In this document: positions 44,541-53,722 of the stretch, one piece after another | Layout: every line of letters starts with the position of its first letter | How positions within the stretch are numbered: the stretch's first letter is position 1 | NCBI GenBank assembly: GCA_021295155.1 | Contig: JAJTJC010000035.1 | Span: 558,001 to 622,000, forward strand | Direction of reading: 5' to 3' | Length of the DNA stretch: 64,000 nt | DNA from: Flavobacteriaceae bacterium D16 | Lineage (GTDB): Bacteria > Bacteroidota > Bacteroidia > Flavobacteriales > Flavobacteriaceae | Translations under genes and position numbers: made by a program | Notes under the pieces: model-generated | The model's input: the letters and a program-made list of their open reading frames with translations, nothing else | Database searches by the model: none | What the model was told of the DNA's origin: nothing

Positions 44541-45896
44541 ATGAATTTAACAGTAATTGGCACCGGATACGTTGGTCTGGTAAGCGGAACCTGTTTCGCT
44601 GAAATGGGAAACAAAGTTACCTGTGTTGATATTGATACGATCAAAATAGAAAACCTGAAAAAGGGAATTATCCCTATATATGAACCAGGACTGAGTGCGA
44701 TGGTGAAGCGTACCATTAACAATAATACGCTTGATTTCAGTAGTAAATTAAAGGAGGCGCTTCAGAAATGTGATATTGCCTTTATAGCGGTTGGTACGCC
44801 CATGGGAGAAGACGGTTCTGCCGACTTGCAGTATGTCTTAGAAGTTGCTCGAGGTATTGGACGTTACATGGAACATTCTCTGGTCATTGTAAATAAGTCT
44901 ACTGTACCTGTGGGCACCGCGGACAAGGTTAAAACTGCTATACGTGAGGAATTGGATAAACGAAATTTGGATTTGGAATATCATGTCGTTTCCAATCCTG
45001 AATTTTTAAAGGAAGGTGATGCCATAAATGACTTCTTAAAACCCGACCGGGTTGTGGTTGGTTCGGACCATGAACCTACAACAGAAAAGATACGATCTTT
45101 ATATGCACCCTTTTTCAGAAGTAGTATGGATAGGTTGATCACTATGGATGTTCGTTCTGCGGAAATGACCAAATATGTGGCCAATGCCATGTTGGCAACC
45201 AAAATATCCTTTATGAACGAGGTAGCCAACATTTGTGAACGGGTTGGTGCAGATGTCAATAAAGTGCGTATAGGGATTGGTTCAGATCATCGTATCGGAT
45301 ATAGTTTTATTTATCCCGGCGCAGGTTATGGGGGTTCCTGTTTTCCTAAAGATGTAAAAGCATTACATAGAACTGCTGCGGAACATGGATATCAAGCTGA
45401 ACTAATAAATGCGGTAGAGGAAGTCAATGATCGTCAGAAACTAGTTATTGCGCATAAAGTGATCGATCGATTTGGAGAAGACCTTAGCGGTAAGACTTTT
45501 GCTGTATGGGGCCTTTCCTTTAAACCACAAACAGACGATATGCGTGAGGCACCTGCTATATATATTATTAAAGAGCTAACTAGTCGTGGGGCGAAAATTA
45601 AGGCCTATGATCCAAAAGCTATGGAAGAAGCCCGCCATTACTATCTCAAAGATGTGGCAGCTGTCACCTACTATAATTCCAAATACGAAACCCTCCCTGG
45701 ATCAGATGCGATGATTTTGCTAACAGAATGGAAGGAATTCCGTTCCCCTGATTTTGAAGAATTAAAAACCCAACTCAAAGAGTCCGTAATTTTTGATGGA
45801 CGGAATCAATATAACGATTTATTACTTCAAGATTTAGGGTTTGAATACTTTCAGATAGGAAAGAAAACTATAAAAAATTTGACTAAAGCGTATTAA
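44541..45896 (+). CDS. ugd: UDP-glucose 6-dehydrogenase
   Basis: A 451-residue NAD-dependent dehydrogenase. N-terminal Rossmann motif VIGTGYVGLVSGTCFAEMG, substrate segment NPEFLKEGDAI, catalytic Cys in GYGGSCFPKDVKAL, C-terminal domain beginning FAVWGLSFKPQTDDMREAP. All match UGDH rather than UDP-HexNAc dehydrogenase. It oxidises UDP-Glc to UDP-GlcA for the polymer and feeds the epimerase gene upstream. It is followed after 23 bp by the HexNAc dehydrogenase gene. Confidence 0.96.
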   Translation: MNLTVIGTGYVGLVSGTCFAEMGNKVTCVDIDTIKIENLKKGIIPIYEPGLSAMVKRTINNNTLDFSSKLKEALQKCDIAFIAVGTPMGEDGSADLQYVLEVARGIGRYMEHSLVIVNKSTVPVGTADKVKTAIREELDKRNLDLEYHVVSNPEFLKEGDAINDFLKPDRVVVGSDHEPTTEKIRSLYAPFFRSSMDRLITMDVRSAEMTKYVANAMLATKISFMNEVANICERVGADVNKVRIGIGSDHRIGYSFIYPGAGYGGSCFPKDVKALHRTAAEHGYQAELINAVEEVNDRQKLVIAHKVIDRFGEDLSGKTFAVWGLSFKPQTDDMREAPAIYIIKELTSRGAKIKAYDPKAMEEARHYYLKDVAAVTYYNSKYETLPGSDAMILLTEWKEFRSPDFEELKTQLKESVIFDGRNQYNDLLLQDLGFEYFQIGKKTIKNLTKAY

Positions 45897-45919
45897 ATGC
45901 TCTAAAATTTCAATTGTAA

Positions 45920-47200
45920 ATGAAGAAATCCAAGATTGCTATTATTGGACTAGGGTACGTAGGACTACCCTTGGCCCGACTATTCGCAACCAAATATCCG
46001 GTAATCGGATTTGATATTAACAAGGAACGTGTTGAAGAGCTGCAGAGTGGCAAAGACAGCACTTTGGAGGTAGAGGATGAAATACTGCAGGAGGTTTTAA
46101 AATCTACTCCTAGTATGACTTCAGGCCTTTATTGTACGGACCAGGTTAATGCTATTGCCGACTGTAACATTTATGTAGTTACCGTCCCTACCCCTGTAGA
46201 TCATACCAATCGCCCCATTCTGATTCCTTTGTACAAGTCCAGTGAAACAGTTGGCAAAGTGCTCAAAAAAGGAGATTTGGTAATATACGAGTCGACAGTT
46301 TATCCAGGGGTAACTGAAGAGGAATGTGTTCCAGTACTGGAGAAATTTAGTGGCCTAAAATTTAACAAGGATTTTTTTGTTGGATATTCCCCAGAACGTA
46401 TCAACCCTGGAGATAAAGAGCACACCGTTGATAAGATTTTAAAGGTGACTTCAGGATCAACACCGGAAATGGGTAGGAAAGTGGATGATTTATATGCCTC
46501 AGTGATCTCTGCCGGGACCCATCTGGCACCTTCTATCAAGGTAGCTGAAGCCGCCAAAGTGATAGAGAATTCCCAAAGAGACATTAACATTGCCTTCGTG
46601 AATGAATTAGCAAAAATCTTTAATTTAATGGACATAGACACCCATGATGTATTGGAGGCTGCCGGTACCAAATGGAATTTTCTGCCTTTTAAACCAGGAC
46701 TGGTTGGGGGTCACTGCATTGGGGTAGATCCATATTATTTAGCCCAAAAAGCACAACAATATGGGTATCATCCGGAAATAATTTTAACAGGCCGCCGAAT
46801 GAACGACGGTATGGGAAAATATGTTTCATCGGAGGTCATCAAACTGATGGTTCAAAAGGATATTAAGGTAAAAGGGGCCAAGATTCTTGTTCTGGGGATA
46901 ACCTTTAAGGAAAACTGTCCGGATGTTCGCAATACAAAGGCTGTCGATGTAATAAATAACTTAAAAAGTTATGGTACAGAGGTTACCGTATTTGATCCGT
47001 GGGCTTCTCCAGAAGAGGTAGAAGAAGAATATGGATTAACCACCACTCAGAATTTACCTGAAGGTCCTTTTGATGCGGTAGTCCTTGCAGTGGCCCATAA
47101 AGAATTTCTTCAAATGGGGCTAAGAGCAATGCTTTCTGAGAACGGAGTACTTTACGATGTAAAAGGAGTTTTAAAAGAGCGTGTGGATGCCAGACTTTAA
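45920..47200 (+). CDS. tviB: UDP-N-acetyl-hexosamine 6-dehydrogenase (TviB/WbpO type)
   Basis: A 426-residue UDP-HexNAc dehydrogenase. Motifs: GLGYVGLPLARLFA, TVPTPVD, YESTVYPGVTEE, GYSPERINPGDKEHTVDKI, catalytic Cys in VGGHCIGVDPYYLA, and C-domain LGITFKENCPDVRNTK. Paired with the TviC-type epimerase it would supply UDP-GalNAcA or GlcNAcA. It ends the plus-strand sugar-nucleotide set, with a terminator 14 bp later. A decayed second copy is at 49567-49997. Confidence 0.95.
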   Translation: MKKSKIAIIGLGYVGLPLARLFATKYPVIGFDINKERVEELQSGKDSTLEVEDEILQEVLKSTPSMTSGLYCTDQVNAIADCNIYVVTVPTPVDHTNRPILIPLYKSSETVGKVLKKGDLVIYESTVYPGVTEEECVPVLEKFSGLKFNKDFFVGYSPERINPGDKEHTVDKILKVTSGSTPEMGRKVDDLYASVISAGTHLAPSIKVAEAAKVIENSQRDINIAFVNELAKIFNLMDIDTHDVLEAAGTKWNFLPFKPGLVGGHCIGVDPYYLAQKAQQYGYHPEIILTGRRMNDGMGKYVSSEVIKLMVQKDIKVKGAKILVLGITFKENCPDVRNTKAVDVINNLKSYGTEVTVFDPWASPEEVEEEYGLTTTQNLPEGPFDAVVLAVAHKEFLQMGLRAMLSENGVLYDVKGVLKERVDARL

Positions 47201-47214
47201 TAATCTTTAAAATA

Positions 47215-47244
47215 AAAAATCCTAACGGAATCGTTAGGATTTTT
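47215..47244. terminator. bidirectional Rho-independent terminator
   Basis: A 13-bp perfect stem, AAAAATCCTAACG (47215-47227) with CGTTAGGATTTTT (47232-47244), with a GAAT tetraloop and T/A runs on both flanks. It serves the convergent tviB-like gene (plus) and lyase gene (minus). Confidence 0.88.
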
Positions 47245-47268
47245 ATTGTTTTTATAACCAAGTATTAC

Positions 47269-48768
47269 TTACCTATTAGGGTCAACGTCTTCATATGTTC
47301 CATTTGGGCCTGACCAAATTGAATAGTTGTCGTAATAACCATTTCCTCCAACGGCGAAACTTGTTGGACCGCCCCAATAAGGACCGATTTTAGGCGTTAT
47401 TCCCATCCTTATTTGACCACCTCTATTATTATACCTATACAAAGTAGTTCCTACGTGATCAACTATCTTAACCCCATTGAGCCATATTTCCAAAATACCA
47501 TCCGTAGCAGGGTCATATCCGAAAAGCTCAGGTAACATCGACAAGGTTTCCCCATTAGGCCCAACTTCTGGCCCATTATAACCAGCACCAAAACCACCCT
47601 TAAAATGGATTACCACATCATTCCATCCTCGATAGTTATAATCTGCTAAAGTTGTTTCTGTATTTGTTCCAGCCCCGTTCCAATAACCTAGGGATGCTTT
47701 TGTTTGGTCTACGTAATTAGGGTCTGTAGATGTTTGGAACTTTAATTTTCCACTCTCTGCACTTTGTCTTATTGTAATTGGGTTTACCGTGCCACTCCCT
47801 AGCGGTGCTAAAGTTCTGTATTGCATCCAAATTCTATCCGTATTTAAGGTGTCTTGCACGTAAAAAGAAAAACCCACCCAGCTTTCACCTAGAGAAACTG
47901 CTACATCCCTAAAGATTTCATTCCTTGTCGAGCTGTTGTTATACACACCTAACCAAGCCGCTGTTCCAGTACCATCCCGCCCAGCATTTATAGCAGAATC
48001 AGGATGGTCTGTAGTTCTTGGAGTTGCAAAATCTATTTCCCATTGGTTTATCTCTACAGGCTGTTGATTAAGTGGGCCATATTGGTCATACCCATAAGTG
48101 CTATCTTCAAAATCTGAATAAAATGTTATTTGAGCAGGTCTGCCAGGAACATTAGGGTCTGTTGTGTCTCCTATAATTTCTAAAGTAAAATTATCAATCT
48201 CAAACACATCAGAACCAAAGTCGCTTTTAAAAAAAACGTAATTATCATAGTCCCCTTCATTACCGTTGTAATCAAGAGTATATGTATCCCAAGATGATGT
48301 TATAGGAATACTAGCTAACCTGGTGTAGTGGTGTGCATATACTAAATCGCCACTTCCGGCTGTTTGTCTAGCATCAAAAGTGACCCTAAACCTTCTCGTT
48401 GGATAATATTGCGGATTAAGTAAACCATCAATTCTTGGGGAGGTTTCCGAATTACCTCCACCAACTACAGTTAAAACTCCGTTTGCCACTGTGCCAAAGT
48501 CTCTTAAATCCCAATCACCCGCCGTGTCAAAAGTGCTGTTTATTTTGAAATCACTATCAGGTCTAAAAGATGGATTTGTTGGCGCACTTCCGATTTGTCC
48601 GTCACTTCCAGGATTACTAGCACTACCGGTATTTTCTAAAGCGGCTGTTTCAGGATCTAAGAGGACGGTATCTAGCAATAGATCTGAATCCTTACTACAA
48701 GAAGTAAAGAATAGAATACTACAAATGAGGCATAAGGATACTAAGGAATTTTGGGGATAAAATTTCAT
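47269..48768 (-). CDS. polysaccharide-lyase-like lipoprotein with N-terminal CBM-like domain
   Basis: A 499-residue lipoprotein (lipobox FFTSC, Cys24). After an Asn/Gly/Pro linker a CBM4/9-like jelly roll spans about 72-200 (FKINSTFDTAGDWDLRDFG to EIDNFTLEI). The C-terminal part (about 215-490) resembles the heparin-lyase-I-like polysaccharide lyase family (PF14099, which includes PL20 glucuronan lyases): WNDVVIHFKGG, DGILEIWLNGVKIVDH, RMGITPKIG and GYYDNYSIW. It would cut uronic-acid polymers at the cell surface. It has its own -7 box and sits inside the capsule locus, so the capsule itself is a plausible substrate. Catalytic residues cannot be assigned with confidence. Confidence 0.7.
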   Translation of the reverse strand: MKFYPQNSLVSLCLICSILFFTSCSKDSDLLLDTVLLDPETAALENTGSASNPGSDGQIGSAPTNPSFRPDSDFKINSTFDTAGDWDLRDFGTVANGVLTVVGGGNSETSPRIDGLLNPQYYPTRRFRVTFDARQTAGSGDLVYAHHYTRLASIPITSSWDTYTLDYNGNEGDYDNYVFFKSDFGSDVFEIDNFTLEIIGDTTDPNVPGRPAQITFYSDFEDSTYGYDQYGPLNQQPVEINQWEIDFATPRTTDHPDSAINAGRDGTGTAAWLGVYNNSSTRNEIFRDVAVSLGESWVGFSFYVQDTLNTDRIWMQYRTLAPLGSGTVNPITIRQSAESGKLKFQTSTDPNYVDQTKASLGYWNGAGTNTETTLADYNYRGWNDVVIHFKGGFGAGYNGPEVGPNGETLSMLPELFGYDPATDGILEIWLNGVKIVDHVGTTLYRYNNRGGQIRMGITPKIGPYWGGPTSFAVGGNGYYDNYSIWSGPNGTYEDVDPNR

Positions 48769-48812
48769 GGTTTAAATAAATTAAGTTTTGTGATAATTAA
48801 ATTTGGGTTTAC

Positions 48813-48820
48813 CAAAATTA
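48813..48820 (-). promoter_or_regulatory. -7 element of the lyase gene
   Basis: Minus strand reads TAATTTTG, an exact TAnnTTTG match, 44 bp before the lyase start codon. No clear -33 element. Confidence 0.45.
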
Positions 48821-49143
48821 TTTAAAATTCAATAATCGTCGTTATAAAGCATCTGTTTTTCGATGAAATACACAATTGACACTTATTCTTTAACGATCGT
48901 AACTATACTTTTGGATGTCACCGTTTCATATATTCGATGAACTACACTTTTTTTTAACAAATAGTTTAGATTTTTAGGAAGCATTGACCAACTCCAAACA
49001 GTACTATGGATGTATCAGTCCTGACCAATTATAGCTGTGGAGTACTAAAGTGTTACTGGTAGTCCCATATCAAATAGCATAGAAGAATTTTAGGGCAAAT
49101 AAATTGTGTATATGTTGGTATAATAGCCATTACTAAAATCGTT
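48821..49143. other. AT-rich non-coding stretch
   Basis: No gene, terminator or recognisable relic was found in these 320 bp. It precedes a block of decayed genes and may itself be decayed sequence. Confidence 0.4.
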
Positions 49144-49443
49144 GTGGTTTTGGATTATAAACTTCAAATTGGCCGAAAACTATCACTCTTTCCCCTATTT
49201 GACTGTGGTAGACGGAACAAAATAACCGCACATCCTTTTATGGAATGGGAAAACCAGGAAGATAGTTGGCGTCAGTATGCAACGATATTATTAAATATCC
49301 CTGATACAATGAACTTTGTCTTATTTAATGGACCATCCAGCGAATTTGGATTATTTAAAAATCAAAAAGTTGCATCTTCACAGCCTATTTTATATGAACA
49401 AAAAATGGATATTTCATCATTATATTTTAGTTCTAAATATTAG
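49144..49443 (+). CDS. hypothetical 99-residue ORF, possibly a gene fragment
   Basis: A short frame opened by GTG, with no signal peptide, membrane helix or family motif that I recognise. It includes AHPFMEWENQEDSWRQYA, which looks like ordinary globular protein sequence. It lies immediately before the decayed epimerase/dehydrogenase copies, so it is more likely a remnant of a longer gene than an intact one. Confidence 0.3.
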   Translation: MVLDYKLQIGRKLSLFPLFDCGRRNKITAHPFMEWENQEDSWRQYATILLNIPDTMNFVLFNGPSSEFGLFKNQKVASSQPILYEQKMDISSLYFSSKY

Positions 49444-49448
49444 GTTTA

Positions 49449-49566
49449 GTTAAGGGCGGGCCTGCCTTTATTGGTGCAAACTTTTGCGAATCCTTGCTGA
49501 AGAACGGAAATGCTATAATTTGGTTTGGACAATTTTTCCACTGGAAAAAATATACCATAAGAAGAT
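49449..49566 (+). pseudogene. relic of a second tviC/wbpP-type epimerase gene (5' part)
   Basis: Translation gives GGPAFIGANFCESLLKNGN followed by a degenerate match to the DNFATGKK segment, collinear with residues about 18-55 of the intact epimerase at 43535 ([19 protein letters not shown]). The conserved GxxGxxG glycine pattern is damaged, and homology stops after about 115 bp. The remainder of the gene is deleted and joined to the dehydrogenase relic. Confidence 0.8.
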
Positions 49567-49997
49567 ATTTTTTTGGGATATTCTTCTGAACGAATCAACT
49601 CGGGAGACAAGGAACACACTGTAGAAAAAATATTAACTTAATGGTATGTAGAGATATTAAAATTAAAGGGGCAAAAGTTCTAATTTTAGGAATCACCTTT
49701 AAAGAAAATTGTCTATAAATTAGAAATACTAAAGTTGTTGACCTGGTTAACGCATTAAATGACTGTAGTACCGATATAATTATATAAGACCCCTGGGCTA
49801 ATGCAAAAGAAGTAGTTCATGAGTTTACCATTGCAATTATTAATACAGTTCCAAAAGAAAAATTTGACACAATTGTTTTTGCAGTTGGTCATAATGAATT
49901 TACTAATCGAGATCTTGAAAGTTTTAAAAAAGGGATTTCGATATCTTATGACATCAAAAGATTGATAGATAGGGATTTAGTGGATGGAAAGCTTTAA
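49567..49997 (+). pseudogene. relic of a second tviB/wbpO-type UDP-HexNAc dehydrogenase gene
   Basis: Two collinear pieces match the intact gene at 45920. The first gives GYSSERINSGDKEHTVEKI and then a stop. The second reads DIKIKGAKVLILGITFKENC, followed by matches through DPWANAKEVV, FAVGHNEF and YDIKRLIDRDLVDGKL to a natural C-terminus at 49997. At least two further in-frame stops occur, and the region between the pieces, holding the catalytic GGHC segment, is missing. Divergence at most codons indicates an old or foreign copy, not a recent tandem duplicate. Confidence 0.88.
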
Positions 49998-50001
49998 AGA
50001 T

Positions 50002-51024
50002 ATGATCAAACAAAAAAATAAACCTTTAATTAGTGTAATAGTTCCTGTTTATAATGTTCAGGACTATTTAAAAAATTGCGTAGAAAGTATTCTTTGTCAA
50101 TCTTATACCAATATAGAACTAATATTGATCAATGATGGTTCTCAAGACAATAGTCCACAAATTTGCGATGAATTCAAAAAGAACGATTGCAGAGTTATTG
50201 TTGTGCATAAAATAAATGAAGGTCAAGGCAGTGCAAGAAACGTAGGGCTTAAAACCGCAACCGGTGATTTAATTTGTTTTGTTGATAGCGATGATTGGAT
50301 TAATTCCAGCATTTTTTTTGAAACTATAGTAGGCATTTTTTTAAGCAATGAAGTAGACATAGTAGAATATGATTTTTCTTCATTTGAAAGAAAAACAGTT
50401 GTTCCTTCAGATTTGATAAAATCAAAAACTACAAAAAAACTGTATAAAGAAGATAGAGAAGAAACACTAAGTAGAATTATAAAAAACGGACGTTTTGCAG
50501 TTTGGCCAAGAGTTTATAAAAAAAGTGTTCTTTCCAATATTACTTTTAATGAAAACAAGGTAGCAGAGGATGTTTATTACACTTTAAATATCTTTCAGAA
50601 TCAAGTTGCTACAATTTATATTAAACAACCATTTTACAATTATAGACCAATCTTCCATGGTGTTTCAAGAGGAATTTATACGAAAAACCATTTTGAATCC
50701 ATAAGAGCTAGTGAATATTTGGTTAAAAAAATTGAAGAGGAAGAAAATACAGAGTTGAAAATTATTGCCTATGAGCATTTTCTTAAAAAACTATTGACGC
50801 ATTACTCAAGGATCAACTACAATAAAAAAGTAGATTCTGATTATGTATTAAGAAGGGAAATAAAAAACTTAATCTCACAATATTATCCTAAAATAAATAA
50901 GCCAAGACTATTGCTAAATGTTGTAAAATTGACTCCTATAAAAATATTTGAAAAAATAGCAGCTCTTAATTTGCTTTTTAACAAATTAAAAAAGAACAAA
51001 ACTTTCTTAAATCAAAATACATAA
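50002..51024 (+). CDS. GT2 family glycosyltransferase
   Basis: A 340-residue GT-A fold transferase. Typical opening LISVIVPVYNVQDYLKNCVE, nucleotide-binding LINDGSQDNS, GQGSARNVGL and the DXD-type metal site VDSDDW. The start at 50002 is chosen because an earlier ATG (49984) lies inside the dehydrogenase relic and adds residues before the family start. AT-rich base use is unlike the sugar-nucleotide genes, in keeping with transfer. Acceptor and donor sugars unknown; role in repeat-unit assembly inferred from context. Confidence 0.93.
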   Translation: MIKQKNKPLISVIVPVYNVQDYLKNCVESILCQSYTNIELILINDGSQDNSPQICDEFKKNDCRVIVVHKINEGQGSARNVGLKTATGDLICFVDSDDWINSSIFFETIVGIFLSNEVDIVEYDFSSFERKTVVPSDLIKSKTTKKLYKEDREETLSRIIKNGRFAVWPRVYKKSVLSNITFNENKVAEDVYYTLNIFQNQVATIYIKQPFYNYRPIFHGVSRGIYTKNHFESIRASEYLVKKIEEEENTELKIIAYEHFLKKLLTHYSRINYNKKVDSDYVLRREIKNLISQYYPKINKPRLLLNVVKLTPIKIFEKIAALNLLFNKLKKNKTFLNQNT

Positions 51025-51338
51025 GAAGAATAAGAAGGATTTTTCATATTATGTTTATACCCCTGATCTCCTTCCAAGATTAGGTACTGCTCATAATTAG
51101 AGAAGCCGGGCTATTTTCATTCTTTTCGATGTATTGGCTGGCAGGTATGTCTATTCCGAAATAACCCTGACTTAAAACTAAGGTCTTGACAAATTTACAC
51201 AAAGGACGTCTAAACAAACGGCACCTCAAGGAAGCTTGAACAGATTTTCTGACTTTTTTTACCTCTGGTTCCTTATATATGTTGAATCCCTGGGAAACCG
51301 ATAATCATAGATAAAGCTCAACACCTATTAACATTAAG
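51025..51338. other. 314-bp gap between convergent genes
   Basis: No intact gene or clear terminator. Short open stretches broken by stops occur on both strands, so it may be a decayed gene, but no family could be recognised. Confidence 0.35.
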
Positions 51339-52376
51339 CTAATGTAACAGAAGTAAAAGAAAACCCTGGGACAACTCGCTTTCTCCAAAAGTTTTGCTGT
51401 AAAGATTAACACTGACCGTATCGCCTGAGCAAAATCCAATCTTACCATTTGTTTTTATCAAAGTAGATAATTCCTCCTTTGCTTTTTTATACCAAACTGG
51501 TTCAATAAACTTAGCCCCAGCGTACATTAGCATGGTGGTGGCAGAAGAGTCCAACTTTCTTGATGTACCAGGGAATTGTGAAAACAGGCCATTTAAACTC
51601 AATTTTTGAATATTTTCAAAAAAAGCCCGAGCCTCTGCTGAATATAATCTCTTATTTTGAGAATTATCACAACACATTTCCAATTCAACCATGGCAGCTA
51701 AGGCAATGGCATACCAACCCATTCCCCGACCCCAATTATTTGGGCCAAGCGCAAGATTCTCTTCAAGGTTTATCGCGTGAAAAGGTGTCCTTACAGAATG
51801 GTCCAGACCATAATCCTGGAAATACTCAAATTCAGCAATGGCAAGCGAGAATGCTCTTTCCACATTAAACTCCTTACCATATTCCACTAAAAATGGGCAA
51901 ATCATTCCTAAGGTATCAACGAACAAATAATCATGATGATCTCTGTACAATACAAGCTCCATCCCATCAATGCATTTGACTTTTGAGTTTAGCCAATCGA
52001 ATACATTTTCAGCGAAAATCTTGTATTTAATTTCCTTGGTTTTTTTGTAAATCTTTAACGCACATAAACCTATTGGCACTTGATCAACAAACTCTAATTC
52101 AAAACTCATTTTATCTTTTGGGTTAAAATAAAAATCGTCAAAAATCATTTTGGTATCATAGAAAAGACCAGTGTCATCAGATTCAATTGCATATTCTATG
52201 AGTCCCAGTGCTAAATAAGCTCTTGGATAGTAAAAAATGCTCGTTTTATCATCCTGTTTTAAATGCTTCAACTTAGATGTAAAATTTGGGTATTGACGCA
52301 TTGGCATTAAGAGGTCTTCTGATGAGAACATTAGGAGACTGGTATCCACTATGGTCCTAACCATATCATCATTCAA
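51339..52376 (-). CDS. GH105/GH88-like unsaturated uronyl hydrolase, start uncertain
   Basis: An alpha/alpha-barrel protein of about 345 residues without signal peptide. FVDTLGMICPFL contains the probable catalytic Asp of the YteR group, WGRGMGWYAIALAAM is the typical GH105 segment, and DSSATTMLMYA is another conserved barrel strand. GH105/GH88 enzymes hydrolyse the unsaturated uronic acid left by polysaccharide lyases, in the cytoplasm or periplasm. The start is odd: a TTG at 52376 or ATG at 52364 gives the listed protein, but coding-like sequence (DLKKRLVKETYFEKGSL) continues upstream in frame to 52481 without any ATG/GTG. The gene may have lost its true start, or use a rare codon. Confidence 0.72.
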   Translation of the reverse strand: MNDDMVRTIVDTSLLMFSSEDLLMPMRQYPNFTSKLKHLKQDDKTSIFYYPRAYLALGLIEYAIESDDTGLFYDTKMIFDDFYFNPKDKMSFELEFVDQVPIGLCALKIYKKTKEIKYKIFAENVFDWLNSKVKCIDGMELVLYRDHHDYLFVDTLGMICPFLVEYGKEFNVERAFSLAIAEFEYFQDYGLDHSVRTPFHAINLEENLALGPNNWGRGMGWYAIALAAMVELEMCCDNSQNKRLYSAEARAFFENIQKLSLNGLFSQFPGTSRKLDSSATTMLMYAGAKFIEPVWYKKAKEELSTLIKTNGKIGFCSGDTVSVNLYSKTFGESELSQGFLLLLLH

Positions 52377-52508
52377 GGAGCCCTTTTCAAAATAGGTTTC
52401 CTTTACAAGTCTTTTCTTAAGGTCGGGGAAAACATCTACATAAATGAAAAGAAAATTAAAACTAAGTAGAATATCCTGAGCCTACTTTTTTTCTTATTGT
52501 TTTTCATA

Positions 52509-53678
52509 TTATGTTGCTGAAGTTGCCATCAATGAAGTCCTCAAAAATTCTCTTGACTTTTCTTGCTGATTTTTAAGAAGCTTGTTCACTAAAACATAAT
52601 TAATTGGTTTTTTTATTAGGTCAATACTAACTTGATCCGGGTCAAGAACTAGTCTTGGTTCCAAATCAAGCAAGGCCAAGATCGATTTAAACCTAGAAAC
52701 CCCTCTTTTTTTATTTCCAATGGAAATAAAGGGTTTATTGAATATTATAGAAAATAATGTGCCATGAAAAGAATCAGTCACTATAAAACTCGCTTTGTGA
52801 AAACCCTCAATCCAATCCTGAACAGCGGGATAAACAAAATTCTCATAATTCTCAATTTCAAATTCATTATGATTCTTATTGCCTGGCATTACTTTGAATG
52901 AAAAGGTGTCCAAATAATTTTCGACTTTTTTTACAATAGACCTGTTTTTTTCTGAATCATCAAGAATGTAGGTGAAGATCCCTTCTGTACCCTGGCTTTT
53001 TCCCAAACTTTTTGGCATCAACGCTAGATAGTCCTCTTTTCTTAATAACAGAGTGGGGTCCAGAACCAAGGTGGCATCAACATCTAACTTTTCCTTGCAG
53101 AGAGCAATTGCGGTATCTTCCCTAACCGAAATTGAATGAAACTTTTTTGCTTCCTTGGAACATTTTTCCGTATCCATCCTGGAGAATTGCCATTCATCTA
53201 CCCCAAAAGACGCAGCATAAGAAATTCTTCTAATTCTTTGATTCTTAATAAAATCAAGAAAATAGTTTCCGATAAACGGAGTATATTGTGGCCTCCACAC
53301 CTGATCACTTCCAACGATGATTGCTTCAAAATTGTATTCTTTGATTCTCTCCATTTTAATGTGAGAACCTACACTTCGAGTCATCCTTAACTTTTGCTTA
53401 ATAAACTGATCCGTGTTGACCCTTATGTAACTTTTTTCCTCTTTGGTCATCCAATTGCGTCTTGGAATTTTCATTTTTCCAAAACTCATCAAATATTTTA
53501 GTGTTTGCTTTGCAATAAATTTGAATCTCCAGAAATACGAATCATTCTGATTTTTAACGTCAATATTTAGAACATTATAACCAAAATCCGATACTACCTC
53601 CTGAAGTGCATAAGCTTGCAGCAATCCGCCATAATTACTATGCAAGGGCAAAGTTAAGATTCCAATATTCCTTTCCAT
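52509..53678 (-). CDS. polysaccharide pyruvyl transferase family protein
   Basis: A 389-residue protein starting at ATG 53678 (MERNIGILTLP); a TTG at 53699 is rejected. The domain shows NYGGLLQAYALQ near the N-terminus, VGSDQVWRP, ISVREDTA and the C-terminal DSFHGTLFSIIFNKPF motif typical of the CsaB/pyruvyltransferase family. It would add pyruvyl ketals from PEP to a sugar of the repeat unit, adding negative charge. Upstream wzx lies 44 bp away on the same strand. Confidence 0.9.
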   Translation of the reverse strand: MERNIGILTLPLHSNYGGLLQAYALQEVVSDFGYNVLNIDVKNQNDSYFWRFKFIAKQTLKYLMSFGKMKIPRRNWMTKEEKSYIRVNTDQFIKQKLRMTRSVGSHIKMERIKEYNFEAIIVGSDQVWRPQYTPFIGNYFLDFIKNQRIRRISYAASFGVDEWQFSRMDTEKCSKEAKKFHSISVREDTAIALCKEKLDVDATLVLDPTLLLRKEDYLALMPKSLGKSQGTEGIFTYILDDSEKNRSIVKKVENYLDTFSFKVMPGNKNHNEFEIENYENFVYPAVQDWIEGFHKASFIVTDSFHGTLFSIIFNKPFISIGNKKRGVSRFKSILALLDLEPRLVLDPDQVSIDLIKKPINYVLVNKLLKNQQEKSREFLRTSLMATSAT

Positions 53679-53722
53679 ATAAATTTTATTGTCTTTCAAA
53701 AAAATACTTTTTAAATAAGGTT

